A stretch of DNA of 64,000 nt, from NCBI RefSeq assembly GCF_016735585.2, contig NZ_JAERSE020000004.1, positions 434,001 through 498,000 of the forward strand. Reading direction: 5' to 3'. This DNA comes from Chryseobacterium tagetis (GTDB taxonomy: Bacteria > Bacteroidota > Bacteroidia > Flavobacteriales > Weeksellaceae). The stretch's first letter is position 1; each line of letters begins with the position of its first letter. Shown piece after piece: positions 29,101 to 37,888 of the stretch. The translations under genes and the position numbers were made by a program. The notes under the pieces were generated by a model. That model had not been told where the DNA came from. It saw only the letters and a list, made by a program, of their open reading frames with translations, and searched no databases.

Positions 29101-29157
29101 TATGCAGCTTATCCACGTAGCAGATTTATTTTATCAGGAGTTGATATTACTTTTTAA
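26143..29157 (+). CDS. SusC/RagA TonB-linked outer-membrane oligosaccharide importer
   Basis: The 1004-aa outer-membrane protein has a signal peptide (about 1-24, ending AMAQ). A short charged linker leads to IDEVVLVGYTKVSKKDV, the TonB-box/plug signature of SusC proteins. The plug continues through GRMAGVQVSLSEGSPGADV and ASSTSIFGARGANGVVLITT. The rest is a beta barrel ending YPRSRFILSGVDITF, with terminal Phe. The CarboxypepD_reg-like domain usual between signal and plug is missing. With the adjoining SusD it should import pectin oligosaccharides. Confidence 0.95.
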   Translation: MDKKVQSIKWLYLTVFLLPVLAMAQQKEPKKEKETTIDEVVLVGYTKVSKKDVTNAVSSVKADAIKDMPSTNAAEAIQGRMAGVQVSLSEGSPGADVDIVIRGGNSITGSNAPLYIVDGVQMDNALSILSPKEIESIEVLKDASSTSIFGARGANGVVLITTKGGRKKAKTSINYNGFLGVRKIQNTIDVLDPYQYVLYQYELYYKNGIDTDKTIFNNRYGTYDQLSKYKDVKKRDWQDEVFGREAFNFTHNLSITGGSDNSSFSLSLNNVQEDGIMIGSGFKRNMANFKYDYDLSKKVSMTLNARYSRQTIFGAGTSSTGSQGTNRLRNAVRYQPFEGGSTVNVDDFDPLFANETNLVNPILLTNNEVKENGRNDLLLNGILEYKINKDFTFRSVIGYVQRDEFVNQFSGPITSLARQNNDQPVVFLSKTQSRRITNTNTLNFRKTLGNHKLDLLVGQEIVKTDAESLTMNVKWLPKSISAQEAFANIQSVAAPSGMVQDAPKTNVLPDRIASFFGRANYIFKNKYILTASMRADGSSVFGPGNRWGYFPAASLAWKVAEEEFLKDSKVISELKLRAGYGLSGNNRIAAFLYDTFFITSSDYGYAFGTNVTPGATTGNIMANPGVKWESSSSKNIGLDFGLFKGKVYGTLDFYQTDTKDLLLMARIPQTSGYEYQYQNSGSTTNKGVEFSVGSTIINNKNFTWKIDANISSNKNTIKSLGNSASATANSYLYPSGWQNSLNDFLVQVGKPVGTYWGYVTAGRYEISDFNYDPATQVYTLKAGIASSAAVANGAKAVQPGDLKLQDLNGDGVIDTKDMTDLGNAQPKFYGGFNQTFRYKNWDMSLMFNFSVGNKVYNANKIEYSTQYLYKDNNMLAEVANRWRWFDDAGNKVNDPTALAALNANTTGWTPPAGAYFLHSYAIEDGSFLRLNNVTIGYSLSKEFTKQLGLSNFRLYFTMNNVFTLTGYSGYDPEANTRRNPLTPGVDYAAYPRSRFILSGVDITF

Positions 29158-29167
29158 ACCTAAAATT

Positions 29168-30991
29168 ATGAAGAAAAATAAATTTTTAGCAATTATATTT
29201 TCCATTACAGGATTAATTTCATTAAATTCATGTGACCAATACTTGGATGTAGAAAGCTTATCGAATACAGCTGAAGCACAGCAATTTGATTCTGCTCCAG
29301 ATACATTTTCTGCATTAGTAGGAGTTTACAATTCTACTATGGGTGACAATACCTATGGACAGAGAATGAATCTTATCCTGTCACAATCGGGAGACGATTT
29401 AAGAACGTCAGGTGACTATAATGCTAATGATAGAAGAGGAATTAGCTGCTTTGGAGCTATTCCTACCAATACAGAGCTTTTAAAACCTTTCCTTGATACT
29501 TATGCCGGGATTGAAAGAGCAAATCTTGTCATTAAAAACATTCCAATCTCTCCTGTATATCAGACTGGTTCTGCTGATGACAAAAAACTAATGGACAGAT
29601 ACCTGGGAGAAGCTTTAACATTGAGAGCTTTATTTTATTACGATCTTATCAAGAACTGGGGTGATGTTCCTTTTCAGGATGTTCCTTCAGCAGATCTTCC
29701 GAGTGTATATTTAGCGAAAACAGACAGAGACGTTATCTATGAAAAACTTCTGGATGATTTATTAAAAGCTGAAAACCTTGTTCCTTGGAGATCTGAAGGA
29801 AATACAACTGCACAGAGAATTTCAAAAGGAGCCGTTAAAGGATTAAGAGCAAGACTTGCTTTGGCAAGAGCGGGCTATTCATTAAGAAGAGCTCCTCAAC
29901 AGATGTTACAGGGATCTAATCCTCAGAAGTACTATCAGATTGCTTACGATGAGTGTAAAGATATCATCAACTCCGGGCAGCACCAACTGAATCCTAGCTA
30001 CGAAGGGATGTTCAGAGCATTACATACCAATTCTCAGGATGCGACCAATGAGGTGATCTATGCAATCGGAGCATTTGGAGGAAACTCAAAAACAGATAGT
30101 AAAATCGGATATTACAATGGATTGAGACATGATGATACAGACTGGAAATCTTCAGGAGGGATCAGTGCCATTCCGGTATATTTCTATGAATTTTCAAAAT
30201 ATGACCTAAGAAGAGATGTCAATGTTGCTATTTTCAGAGTAAATACTTCAAAACAGGAAGAGCTTCAGACTTCTATCAACTGGAATGACGGAAAATTCAG
30301 AAAATCTTGGACGTCTATCACAGGAACTTCTCAGAACCTTGGGATCGATTGGCCAATGCTTAGATATGCAGATATCCTTCTTATGTTTGCAGAAGCTGAT
30401 AACGAACTTCACAGTGCGCCTTCTCAGGATGCCATCAATGCAGTTTTAGCAGTAAGACAAAGAGCTTATACAGGAAACTTAGGTCAGGTAGGAACTATTC
30501 CTACAGATAAAACAGGATTCTTTAATTATATCGTAAAAGAAAGACAATTGGAATTCGGAGGAGAAGGACTTAGAAAGTATGACCTGATCCGTTGGAATTT
30601 ATTGGAAACTAAAATTAACGAAACAAGAACTAAGCTTACCCAGTTCATGAATGGTACAGGAGCTTACGCGAATGTTCCGGAATATATTTTCTATAAAAAA
30701 GTAACCTATACACCTACGAAAACAGCTCAGCAAAACATTACAGACATCGATTTCTATACTGCGACAGGAGTTGCAAAAGCAGACGTTTTCTACAGTTCGA
30801 ACCAAAGTGTGGCAACACCTTCCGGCTACACAAAAGTAAACTGGAGATTAGCGATGACTCAGCCCTACATCAGTGGTGACCCAATCAAAAGTTATGCATA
30901 CTATTTTGAGCCTAACAAAAAAGAATTGCTTCCAATAGCTCTAGATGTTATTAACTCTAACTACAATCTTACACAAGATTACGGATACTAG
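29168..30991 (+). CDS. SusD/RagB surface glycan-binding lipoprotein
   Basis: I chose ATG 29168, just past the susC stop, because it starts a lipoprotein signal peptide (Lys-rich start, hydrophobic core, then SLNSC with lipidated Cys). The 607-aa product has SusD features: ALTLRALFYYDLIKNWGDVPF in the TPR core (residues near 140-160) and, near the C-terminus, VKERQLEFGGEGLRKYDLIRW. It caps SusC on the cell surface and binds the incoming glycan. The start overlaps no other gene and the spacing to susC is 10 bp. Confidence 0.95.
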   Translation: MKKNKFLAIIFSITGLISLNSCDQYLDVESLSNTAEAQQFDSAPDTFSALVGVYNSTMGDNTYGQRMNLILSQSGDDLRTSGDYNANDRRGISCFGAIPTNTELLKPFLDTYAGIERANLVIKNIPISPVYQTGSADDKKLMDRYLGEALTLRALFYYDLIKNWGDVPFQDVPSADLPSVYLAKTDRDVIYEKLLDDLLKAENLVPWRSEGNTTAQRISKGAVKGLRARLALARAGYSLRRAPQQMLQGSNPQKYYQIAYDECKDIINSGQHQLNPSYEGMFRALHTNSQDATNEVIYAIGAFGGNSKTDSKIGYYNGLRHDDTDWKSSGGISAIPVYFYEFSKYDLRRDVNVAIFRVNTSKQEELQTSINWNDGKFRKSWTSITGTSQNLGIDWPMLRYADILLMFAEADNELHSAPSQDAINAVLAVRQRAYTGNLGQVGTIPTDKTGFFNYIVKERQLEFGGEGLRKYDLIRWNLLETKINETRTKLTQFMNGTGAYANVPEYIFYKKVTYTPTKTAQQNITDIDFYTATGVAKADVFYSSNQSVATPSGYTKVNWRLAMTQPYISGDPIKSYAYYFEPNKKELLPIALDVINSNYNLTQDYGY

Positions 30992-31071
30992 ATAAAAATT
31001 TTACATTCATATCAAAAAATACAGGCTTCATCCCACAAAGAGAAGTCTGTATTTTAACTAAAAATTTTTCA

Positions 31072-32094
31072 ATGAAAACTTCCACTTTTATTAAAAATTT
31101 AACGTCACTTTCAATTTTTTCGATCATCCTGCTAAGTCTTCTTTCTTTTAAAACTGCTGATAAAACAATCGTGGTTTCAAAAGACGGAAAAGGCAACTTT
31201 ACCACAGTACAGCAAGCCATCGATGCCGTTGAAAATGGTTCTTCCACGAGAACAAAAATTTTAATTAAAGCAGGAACTTACAAAGAAAAAATCACCATTC
31301 CTGAAACAAAAGGAGCAATATTACTGGAAGGTGAAAATCCTCAAACTACCATCATCACCTACGATGATTTTGCTTCAAAAAAGAATTCGGAAGGAAAAGA
31401 CATAGGAACTACAGGCTCTTCGACCATTTTCATCCATTCTAATAATTTCACAGCAAAAAATATTTCATTTGAAAACAGTGCGGGAAGAGTCGGACAAGCG
31501 GTTGCTGTATTAACTTCAGGAGACAAAATTGTATTTGAAAACTGCAGACTTCTGGGAAATCAGGACACTTTATACCTAAAAGGAGTTCAGGATTCACCAG
31601 ACAAAACAAAACCGTCAAGAAATTATTTTAAAAACTGCTATATCGAAGGTACGACTGACTATATTTTCGGAGCGGGAACCGCTGTTTTTGAAAAATGTAC
31701 AATTTACTCAAAAGAAACTGCAAGCTACGTTACAGCTGCTTCTACTCCACAGGAAAACGAGTTTGGATTTGTTTTTATCAATTCAAAAATCATTGGAAAT
31801 GCAAAAGAAAATTCAGTGTATTTAGGAAGACCTTGGAGGCCATTTGCTAAAACGGTTTACATCAATTGCGAGATCAGTTCAACTATAAAACCTGAAGGAT
31901 GGCACAACTGGAGCAAACCCGATGCGGAAAAAACCACTTTTTATGCAGAATTCAATTCTAAAGGAAGCGGATCAGACATTTCAAAAAGAGTACCTTGGTC
32001 ACATCAGATAACCAAAGAAGAAAGTAAAAAATACACAACACAGAATATTCTGGAAGGAAAAGACAACTGGAACCCTTCAAAAAGTTTAAAATAA
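31072..32094 (+). CDS. Pectin methylesterase (CE8), first copy
   Basis: The 340-aa exported enzyme removes methyl esters from homogalacturonan, making it accessible to lyases and polygalacturonase. It has an N-terminal hydrophobic signal (about 9-27) and the right-handed beta-helix motifs of CE8: VGQAVAVL, GNQDTLY with Asp165, EGTTDYIFGAG with Asp196, and LGRPWRPFAK with Arg253. All catalytic residues are present. It follows susD by 80 bp in the same operon. A second, shorter CE8 enzyme lies at 41519. Confidence 0.94.
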   Translation: MKTSTFIKNLTSLSIFSIILLSLLSFKTADKTIVVSKDGKGNFTTVQQAIDAVENGSSTRTKILIKAGTYKEKITIPETKGAILLEGENPQTTIITYDDFASKKNSEGKDIGTTGSSTIFIHSNNFTAKNISFENSAGRVGQAVAVLTSGDKIVFENCRLLGNQDTLYLKGVQDSPDKTKPSRNYFKNCYIEGTTDYIFGAGTAVFEKCTIYSKETASYVTAASTPQENEFGFVFINSKIIGNAKENSVYLGRPWRPFAKTVYINCEISSTIKPEGWHNWSKPDAEKTTFYAEFNSKGSGSDISKRVPWSHQITKEESKKYTTQNILEGKDNWNPSKSLK

Positions 32095-32128
32095 ATTAAA
32101 CCTAAAAAACACCAAAGAATTTTCAGTC

Positions 32129-33541
32129 ATGAAAAAACACCTCACAAAGCTCTTCACGATAGGAATTGTATGTGGTATTTCCACATTCATTAACGCTCAG
32201 AATGTGTTAAGCTTTCCCGGTGCAGAAGGTTTTGGAAGATATACAACCGGAGGTCGTGGCGGAAAGGTGTATGCAGTGACCAAACTTTCAGATGACGGTT
32301 CAGAAGGAACTTTAAGATATGCCTTAGAACAGAAAGGTCCGAGATATATTATATTTAAAACAGGAGGAACCATTTACCTTGAATCTCCTTTAAAAATAAA
32401 AGAAGGCAACGTTACCATTGCCGGACAAACCGCTCCCGGAGACGGAATCACGGTTGCCAATTACGAAACTTTTGTCGGCGCAGACAATGTGATTATCCGC
32501 TATATGCGTTTCAGAATGGGCGATCAGAAAAATTATGAAGGCGATGCGTTAGGAGCAAGATTCATCAAAGGTTTGATTGTCGATCATTGTTCGATGAGCT
32601 GGTCTACAGACGAAACCGTTTCCATTTATGTGAATGAAAATACCACCCTTCAATGGTGTCTGATTGCAGAAAGTCTCAGAAATTCAGCCCATCAGAAAGG
32701 CGCTCATGGATATGGCGGAATTGCAGGCGGAAAATTCGCATCCTTTCATCATAATATGTATGCGCATCACGACAGCAGAAACCCCAGATTGGGAGAATAC
32801 GCAGGAAGCAAATTTGCATTGACCGATCTTACCGATTTCAGAAATAATGTTATTTACAACTGGGGACACAACAACGTATACGGCGGAGAAGGAATGAATG
32901 TAAACATTGTGAACAATTACTACAAACCTGGCCCTGCAACAATGACCAGACAACGAATTGTTGCCATCGATAAAAATGAAAAACCTGAAACAGAAGTTTA
33001 CAATATCTGGGGAAAATATTATATCAGCGGAAATGTAATTGAAGGAAATCCTGAAGTAACAAAAGACAACTGGACGGAAGCCGTTTTTTCACAGATGAAA
33101 GCTTCTTATCATTTGACAGACAAAGATAAAAACGAAATAAAGATTAATACCCCTCACGATATTCAGAATAATATAAAAACACACTCACCAAAAGAAGCTT
33201 ATGATAAGATTTTACAGATTGGAGGAGCAAGTTTGGTAAGAGATGCTGTTGATCTTCATGTATTGAAAGATGTAAAAGACGGAAGCTTCACCTATAAAGG
33301 TTCAAAAGGGAGTTCCAACGGGATCATCGATTCTCAGAAAGATGTCGGTGGATTTCCCAACCTGAAGCAGGGAACACCACTTCCCGATTCGGACAACGAC
33401 GGAATGCCCGATGAATGGGAAATTAAACACCAATTAAATCCCAAAGTTGCCAATGCCAACGGAAGAGATTTACATAAGGACTACGACAATATTGAAGTAT
33501 ATCTCAATGATGTCGTGAAGAAAATAACCGAAAAACAATAA
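32129..33541 (+). CDS. Pectate lyase, PL1 family
   Basis: The 470-aa protein has a signal peptide (about 1-23) followed by NVLSFPGAEGFGRYTTGGRGG, the usual start of Bacteroidetes PL1 enzymes. The beta-helix core has LIVDHCSMSWSTDETVSIY (the WxDH-like motif) and HHDSRNPRLGEYAG, whose Arg is the likely catalytic base. The C-terminus carries a calcium-binding-like SDNDGMPDEWEIKHQLNP motif. It splits homogalacturonan by beta-elimination. It lies 34 bp behind the methylesterase gene, which prepares its substrate. Confidence 0.9.
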   Translation: MKKHLTKLFTIGIVCGISTFINAQNVLSFPGAEGFGRYTTGGRGGKVYAVTKLSDDGSEGTLRYALEQKGPRYIIFKTGGTIYLESPLKIKEGNVTIAGQTAPGDGITVANYETFVGADNVIIRYMRFRMGDQKNYEGDALGARFIKGLIVDHCSMSWSTDETVSIYVNENTTLQWCLIAESLRNSAHQKGAHGYGGIAGGKFASFHHNMYAHHDSRNPRLGEYAGSKFALTDLTDFRNNVIYNWGHNNVYGGEGMNVNIVNNYYKPGPATMTRQRIVAIDKNEKPETEVYNIWGKYYISGNVIEGNPEVTKDNWTEAVFSQMKASYHLTDKDKNEIKINTPHDIQNNIKTHSPKEAYDKILQIGGASLVRDAVDLHVLKDVKDGSFTYKGSKGSSNGIIDSQKDVGGFPNLKQGTPLPDSDNDGMPDEWEIKHQLNPKVANANGRDLHKDYDNIEVYLNDVVKKITEKQ

Positions 33542-33574
33542 TCATGAAAACTCTTTTTTAAAATCGGTTACCCA

Positions 33575-34582
33575 ATGAAAAATAGTATGAAATTGAACGG
33601 ACTTAGAATATTAGCTGTAGGAGTATTAATATCTTCAAATTTTTCGGCACAGACCTCGGTGATTGAAAACATTAAAAAGAACCCGAAAATGCCTTTTTCT
33701 TACGCAGAACTTTCTGTAAAAGAAGGCAGAAAATGGGACGGTAACAAGTACGTTGGCGGAACTTTCAAAAACATTCAGGAACTTACACTTCCCGAATCTC
33801 ATACCGACCATTCTACCTACATCAGATATGAAGGGATTGGTTTGGAAAATAACCAAATCGCGTACAGATTATATCTGGACTGGAGAAATGCAACAGATAT
33901 TTTCGGTAAAAAAGTAAATACTCTGGTTCTGCCTGAGGTAGGACAAGACGGATTTGAATCTTATCATCACGATGCAGCTTGGGGACAAGACGTTTTGAAA
34001 TCCGGTCGCACTATCGGTGTTGGCTCTTACGGAAGATATGACGAGCAAAATGATTTTGTTGAAACCTTCAAGATCGTAAAAAATACAACTGCAAAAGTCG
34101 TTAATGAAAAAGATCAATCTTATGCGACCATCAATTACAAAGGATGGAAAACCTGGGGCGATGCGATCGATTTGCAATCTAAACTCACAATCTTCAACAA
34201 AGACCGTTTTGTAAAAGTAGATTTAAGTTTAAGCAATACCATTTCTGGTTTATGCACCGGAATTGTTGCCATTAAAAATATTCCGTTAAAACAGGGAATC
34301 AGTCAAAATAAAAAATGGGCTTATATTGCTACATACGGTAACCAAACCGAAACCAAAAAAGACGACAATCTGGGAATGGCAGTCTTCTACCCTCTCGAAA
34401 ACTTTGATAAATATGTGAAAACAAAATCTACCCATACCATCGTTTTCAAGAAAACAAAAAACGTTTCCTATTACTTTTTAGGAGCCTGGTCTTTAGAACC
34501 TAATGGATTAACAACCGAAGAATCTTTTTATCAGGATTTAGATAAAAAACTGGAATTTTTAGATAAAAACAACCAACTTTAA
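33575..34582 (+). CDS. DUF4861-family exported protein, first copy
   Basis: The 335-aa protein has a signal peptide (about 1-26, ending NFSAQT). The family core reads YEGIGLENNQIAYRLYLDWRNATDIFGK, followed by HHDAAWGQDVLKSGRTIGVGSYG. DUF4861 proteins recur in pectin and uronate loci of Bacteroidetes, but no reaction is established that I can name. The beta-rich sequence resembles carbohydrate-active folds. A second member at 51183 is paired with the PL10 lyase. Here it lies between PL1 and GH105, suggesting a role on unsaturated oligogalacturonides. Confidence 0.82.
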   Translation: MKNSMKLNGLRILAVGVLISSNFSAQTSVIENIKKNPKMPFSYAELSVKEGRKWDGNKYVGGTFKNIQELTLPESHTDHSTYIRYEGIGLENNQIAYRLYLDWRNATDIFGKKVNTLVLPEVGQDGFESYHHDAAWGQDVLKSGRTIGVGSYGRYDEQNDFVETFKIVKNTTAKVVNEKDQSYATINYKGWKTWGDAIDLQSKLTIFNKDRFVKVDLSLSNTISGLCTGIVAIKNIPLKQGISQNKKWAYIATYGNQTETKKDDNLGMAVFYPLENFDKYVKTKSTHTIVFKKTKNVSYYFLGAWSLEPNGLTTEESFYQDLDKKLEFLDKNNQL

Positions 34583-34593
34583 AATTAGAACGC

Positions 34594-35853
34594 ATGAATT
34601 TCATTAATCATAAAATAAAAGCATACGCTGTTGCAATCTTAGGTTCAGGAATGTTCTTAGCTTGCGCTCAAACAAAATCTGTAGCTACGGCAAAACCAAC
34701 CACAGAAAATGCAAAATCAGGAAAAGTAGTCCCTACCAATTTGAAATGGTCAGAAAGAATGATGCTTTCCGAAATGCACCGTTTTCCGGAAGCTTGGATG
34801 CTTGATTTCAGTAAAAGTCCGAAATGGACCTATCCATCAGCAATTGTTTTGGATGGTGCTGAAAAAATATATGCAAAAACCGGTAAAAAAGAATACTATG
34901 ATTACATCAGTAATTTTGGGAAAGACCTGATCAAAGAAGACGGTACAATCCTTACCTACGATCTTGATAAGTATAATATCGATATGCTCAACAGTGGAAA
35001 TGTTCTGCTTTACCTTTACGAAAAAGAGAAAAAAGATAAATACCTGAAAGCGCTTCAAACGCTTCGTTTACAAATTGACGGACAGCCAAGAACCCACGAA
35101 GGATCTTTCTGGCACAAAAAAATCTATCCGTATCAGGTTTGGTTAGATGGTCTGTATATGGGAATGCCTTTCTACACGCACTATACTCATGATTTTGTAA
35201 AAGGAGCAGACGCTACAAAAGCATACGATGATATTATGTTGCAGTTTGATTCTGTTCACAAAAATCTTTTAGACAAAAAAACAGGATTATTATATCACGC
35301 TTGGGACGAAAGTAAGCAGGAAGCTTGGGCCAATAAAGAAACTGGACTTTCGCCAAACTTTTGGGGAAGAGCAATGGGTTGGTACGGAATGGCAATGGTA
35401 GATGTATTAGATTATTTACCTAAAGACCATCCGGGAAGAGCAAGATTAATTTCTTACATAAAATCTTACGCAGATGCAGTGATCAAGGTTCAGGATCAAA
35501 AATCTGGCCTTTGGTATCAGGTATTGGACAAACCTTTAGAAAAAGGGAATTATGAAGAAGCAACAGCATCATCAATGTTCGTGTATACCATCATCAAATC
35601 GGTGAACGAAGGCTACCTTCCAAAATCATATAAAGCCGCAGCAAAAAAAGGCTACGCCGGGATTATCAAGAATTTAATTACTGTTGATGAAAACGGTGTG
35701 GTTAACTTAAACAAATGTTGTGCAGTAGCAGGTTTAGGAGGAAAACCTTACAGAGATGGTTCTTTCAAATATTATGTAAATGAAGAAATCCGTTCCAACG
35801 ACGGAAAAGGAACAGGACCATTCATTTTGGCAAGTTTAGAATTTGAAAAGTAA
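34594..35853 (+). CDS. Unsaturated rhamnogalacturonyl/galacturonyl hydrolase, GH105 (GH88/105)
   Basis: The 419-aa exported enzyme has a lipoprotein-like signal (MFLACAQT around residue 26, with a candidate lipidated Cys). Its (alpha/alpha)6-barrel contains YPYQVWLDGLYMGMPF with the catalytic Asp, LYHAWDESKQEAWANKE, and NFWGRAMGWYGMAMVDVLDY. GH105 enzymes remove the unsaturated uronate made by lyases. The lipoprotein status would place it in the periplasm or on the outer membrane. Twelve bp separate it from the DUF4861 gene. Confidence 0.92.
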   Translation: MNFINHKIKAYAVAILGSGMFLACAQTKSVATAKPTTENAKSGKVVPTNLKWSERMMLSEMHRFPEAWMLDFSKSPKWTYPSAIVLDGAEKIYAKTGKKEYYDYISNFGKDLIKEDGTILTYDLDKYNIDMLNSGNVLLYLYEKEKKDKYLKALQTLRLQIDGQPRTHEGSFWHKKIYPYQVWLDGLYMGMPFYTHYTHDFVKGADATKAYDDIMLQFDSVHKNLLDKKTGLLYHAWDESKQEAWANKETGLSPNFWGRAMGWYGMAMVDVLDYLPKDHPGRARLISYIKSYADAVIKVQDQKSGLWYQVLDKPLEKGNYEEATASSMFVYTIIKSVNEGYLPKSYKAAAKKGYAGIIKNLITVDENGVVNLNKCCAVAGLGGKPYRDGSFKYYVNEEIRSNDGKGTGPFILASLEFEK

Positions 35854-35857
35854 TACT

Positions 35858-35975
35858 TTAAACCATTAAGAATGGTAAGATTCATTAAGGTTAAAATCTA
35901 AGATTTTATTAAGTCAGTTGCTTAAAGCGAAGCTCAACTTAACTATACTAAACTCCTTCATAAAACCTTAATGGT
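35858..35975. repeat. Long imperfect palindrome, CCATTAAG family, copy 3
   Basis: Left arm AAACCATTAAGAATGG, inner CAACTTAACT and right arm AAAACCTTAATGGT. It follows the GH105 stop codon. Confidence 0.7.
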
Positions 35976-36007
35976 AAAAAATTATTTGCATTTTTTAAAC
36001 AATTAAC

Positions 36008-36096
36008 CTTTGCTGAGTAGAACGCCTTTGCGAACTTAAAAATATATACATCAAGTTAAAAAAAGAAAATCTTTGCGCACTTAGCGTTAAAAACAA
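36008..36096 (-). repeat. Dispersed intergenic repeat, AACGCAAAG family, inverted copy
   Basis: Read on the minus strand it starts TTTTTAACGCTAAGTGCGC and ends around AAGTTCGCAAAGGCGTT. This is the same arrangement as the copies in the uronate operon, but in the opposite orientation and upstream of the GH43 gene. Confidence 0.8.
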
Positions 36097-36117
36097 ACCA
36101 GATTAAAAATCTGATTT

Positions 36118-37761
36118 ATGAAAACGAAAAACATTTTAAATATATTTTCAGTAACCATTTTTTCTATCGCATCAAATTATTTGAACGCACAGGAAAAAAA
36201 CTACGTTTCCGAAGTCTGGACTGCAGATCAGGGAAACAATTACAAAAACCCTATCCTTTATGCAGACTATTCCGATCCGGACGCTATTCGTGTGGGTGAA
36301 GATTATTATATGACCGCTTCCAGTTTTAATGAAACTCCGGGATTACCGATTCTTCATTCAAAAGATATGGTAAACTGGAAATTGGTGAATTATGCCATTC
36401 AGGATGTTTTACCTAAAGAACATTTTTCAGTTCCAAGACGTGGAGATGCAGTTTGGGCACCAAGTATCCGTTTTCATAAAGGAGAATTCTACATTTATTG
36501 GGGCGATCCTGATTATGGAATTTATATGGTAAAAACCAAAGATCCTTTAGGAAAATGGGAAGAACCCGTTTTGGTCATGGAAGGAAAAGGATTAATCGAT
36601 TCTTGTCCGTTTTGGGACGAAGACGGAAATGCTTATTTAGTTCATGGTTGGGCAGGAAGCCGCGCCGGAGTGAAAAGTATTCTGACTCTTAATAAAATGA
36701 ATCCTGAAGGAACAAAAGTTTTGGATAAAGGCATTCATGTTTTTGACGGTCACGAGTCTCATCCAACAGTTGAAGGTCCGAAAATGTATAAAAGAAACGG
36801 GTATTACTACATTTTTGCTCCTGCAGGTGGCGTTGCTACAGGTTGGCAATTGGTATTAAGATCAAAAAATATTTATGGTCCTTACGAAGAAAAAGTAGTG
36901 CTTGAACAAGGCACAACAAAGATCAACGGGCCTCATCAGGGAGCTTGGGTAGACACCCCTTCAGGGGAAGATTGGTTCTATCATTTTCAGGATGTAGATG
37001 CAGGAGGAAGAATTATCCACTTACAGCCGATGAAGTGGGAGAAAGACTGGCCTGTAATGGGAATTGACAATAATAAAAACGGAATCGGAGAACCGGTTTT
37101 AACTTATAAAAAACCAAACGTAGGACAAACTTATCCTGTTGTTACTCCGCCGGAAACAGATGAATTTGATGGTGAAAAATTAGGCCTGCAATGGCAGTGG
37201 AGCGCGAACGAAAATATCGTTTGGTCTTCCAAACTTCCCGGACAGAAATTTTTAAGGTTATTCTCGATAAAAGTTCCCGAAGGTGAAAAAAACCTGTGGA
37301 ATGTACCGAATCTATTAACTCAAAAGTTCTCGGCTCCGAATTTTGCAGCTTCAACGAAGGTTAAATTAACTCCGGAAGAAGCTAAAGAAGGAAAAACTGC
37401 CGGACTGTTGGTAATGGGATTAGATCATGAATCGATTGTAATTACCAATAAATCCGATGGATTTTATCTTCAGCTAAGAAGAGCCGAAAAAGCAGATAAA
37501 GGAGGAGAAGAAAAGATTTTATTTGAAACTAAATTAAAAGGAAACGAAGCCTATCTAAAAGTTAATGTAAACGAACCAAATGGTTTATGCCAGTTCAGCT
37601 ACAGCGAAAACGGAAAAAGCTTCACAAAAGTAGGTGATGTTTTTCAGGCAAAACCCGGAAAATGGATTGGCGCTAAAGTCGGTTTATACAGTATAAGCAC
37701 TGCAAAAGTACCTCGTGGAGGATATGCTGATTTCGATTGGTTTAGAATCACTAAAAATTAA
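36118..37761 (+). CDS. Glycoside hydrolase family 43 enzyme
   Basis: The 547-aa exported protein has a signal peptide (about 1-24) and a five-bladed propeller. The catalytic base lies in YADYSDPDAIRVGEDYY, the pKa modulator in LIDSCPFWDEDGNAYLVHG, and the acid in SHPTVEGPKMYKRNGYYY. A C-terminal concanavalin-like domain (about 360-547) is typical of larger GH43 members. Beta-xylosidase, alpha-arabinofuranosidase and galactanase activities all occur in the family. Pectin side chains (arabinan, galactan or xylogalacturonan) are the expected target, and co-regulation with xylA hints at xylose release. Confidence 0.9.
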   Translation: MKTKNILNIFSVTIFSIASNYLNAQEKNYVSEVWTADQGNNYKNPILYADYSDPDAIRVGEDYYMTASSFNETPGLPILHSKDMVNWKLVNYAIQDVLPKEHFSVPRRGDAVWAPSIRFHKGEFYIYWGDPDYGIYMVKTKDPLGKWEEPVLVMEGKGLIDSCPFWDEDGNAYLVHGWAGSRAGVKSILTLNKMNPEGTKVLDKGIHVFDGHESHPTVEGPKMYKRNGYYYIFAPAGGVATGWQLVLRSKNIYGPYEEKVVLEQGTTKINGPHQGAWVDTPSGEDWFYHFQDVDAGGRIIHLQPMKWEKDWPVMGIDNNKNGIGEPVLTYKKPNVGQTYPVVTPPETDEFDGEKLGLQWQWSANENIVWSSKLPGQKFLRLFSIKVPEGEKNLWNVPNLLTQKFSAPNFAASTKVKLTPEEAKEGKTAGLLVMGLDHESIVITNKSDGFYLQLRRAEKADKGGEEKILFETKLKGNEAYLKVNVNEPNGLCQFSYSENGKSFTKVGDVFQAKPGKWIGAKVGLYSISTAKVPRGGYADFDWFRITKN

Positions 37762-37770
37762 ATTTTAAAG

Positions 37771-37861
37771 CTCTCGCAGATTTAGCAGATAACGCATATG
37801 ATTATGCCTAAATTTTTCATCTGAATTAAAAAAATCTGCTAAATCTGCCAAATCTGCGAGA
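37771..37861. repeat. Hairpin repeat, GCAGAT/ATCTGC family, copy 2
   Basis: CTCGCAGATTTAGCAGAT at the left pairs with ATCTGC-TAAATCTGC-CAAATCTGCGAG at the right. It lies between the GH43 and CE12 genes. Confidence 0.75.
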
Positions 37862-37888
37862 ATATAAAAAGGATTTTGAAATAAACCA

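Noticed and set aside
30059-30072. TGCAATCGGAGCAT in susD as an operator
   Set aside because: Only the left half of the palindrome matches; it lies mid-gene and lacks the symmetric right half.
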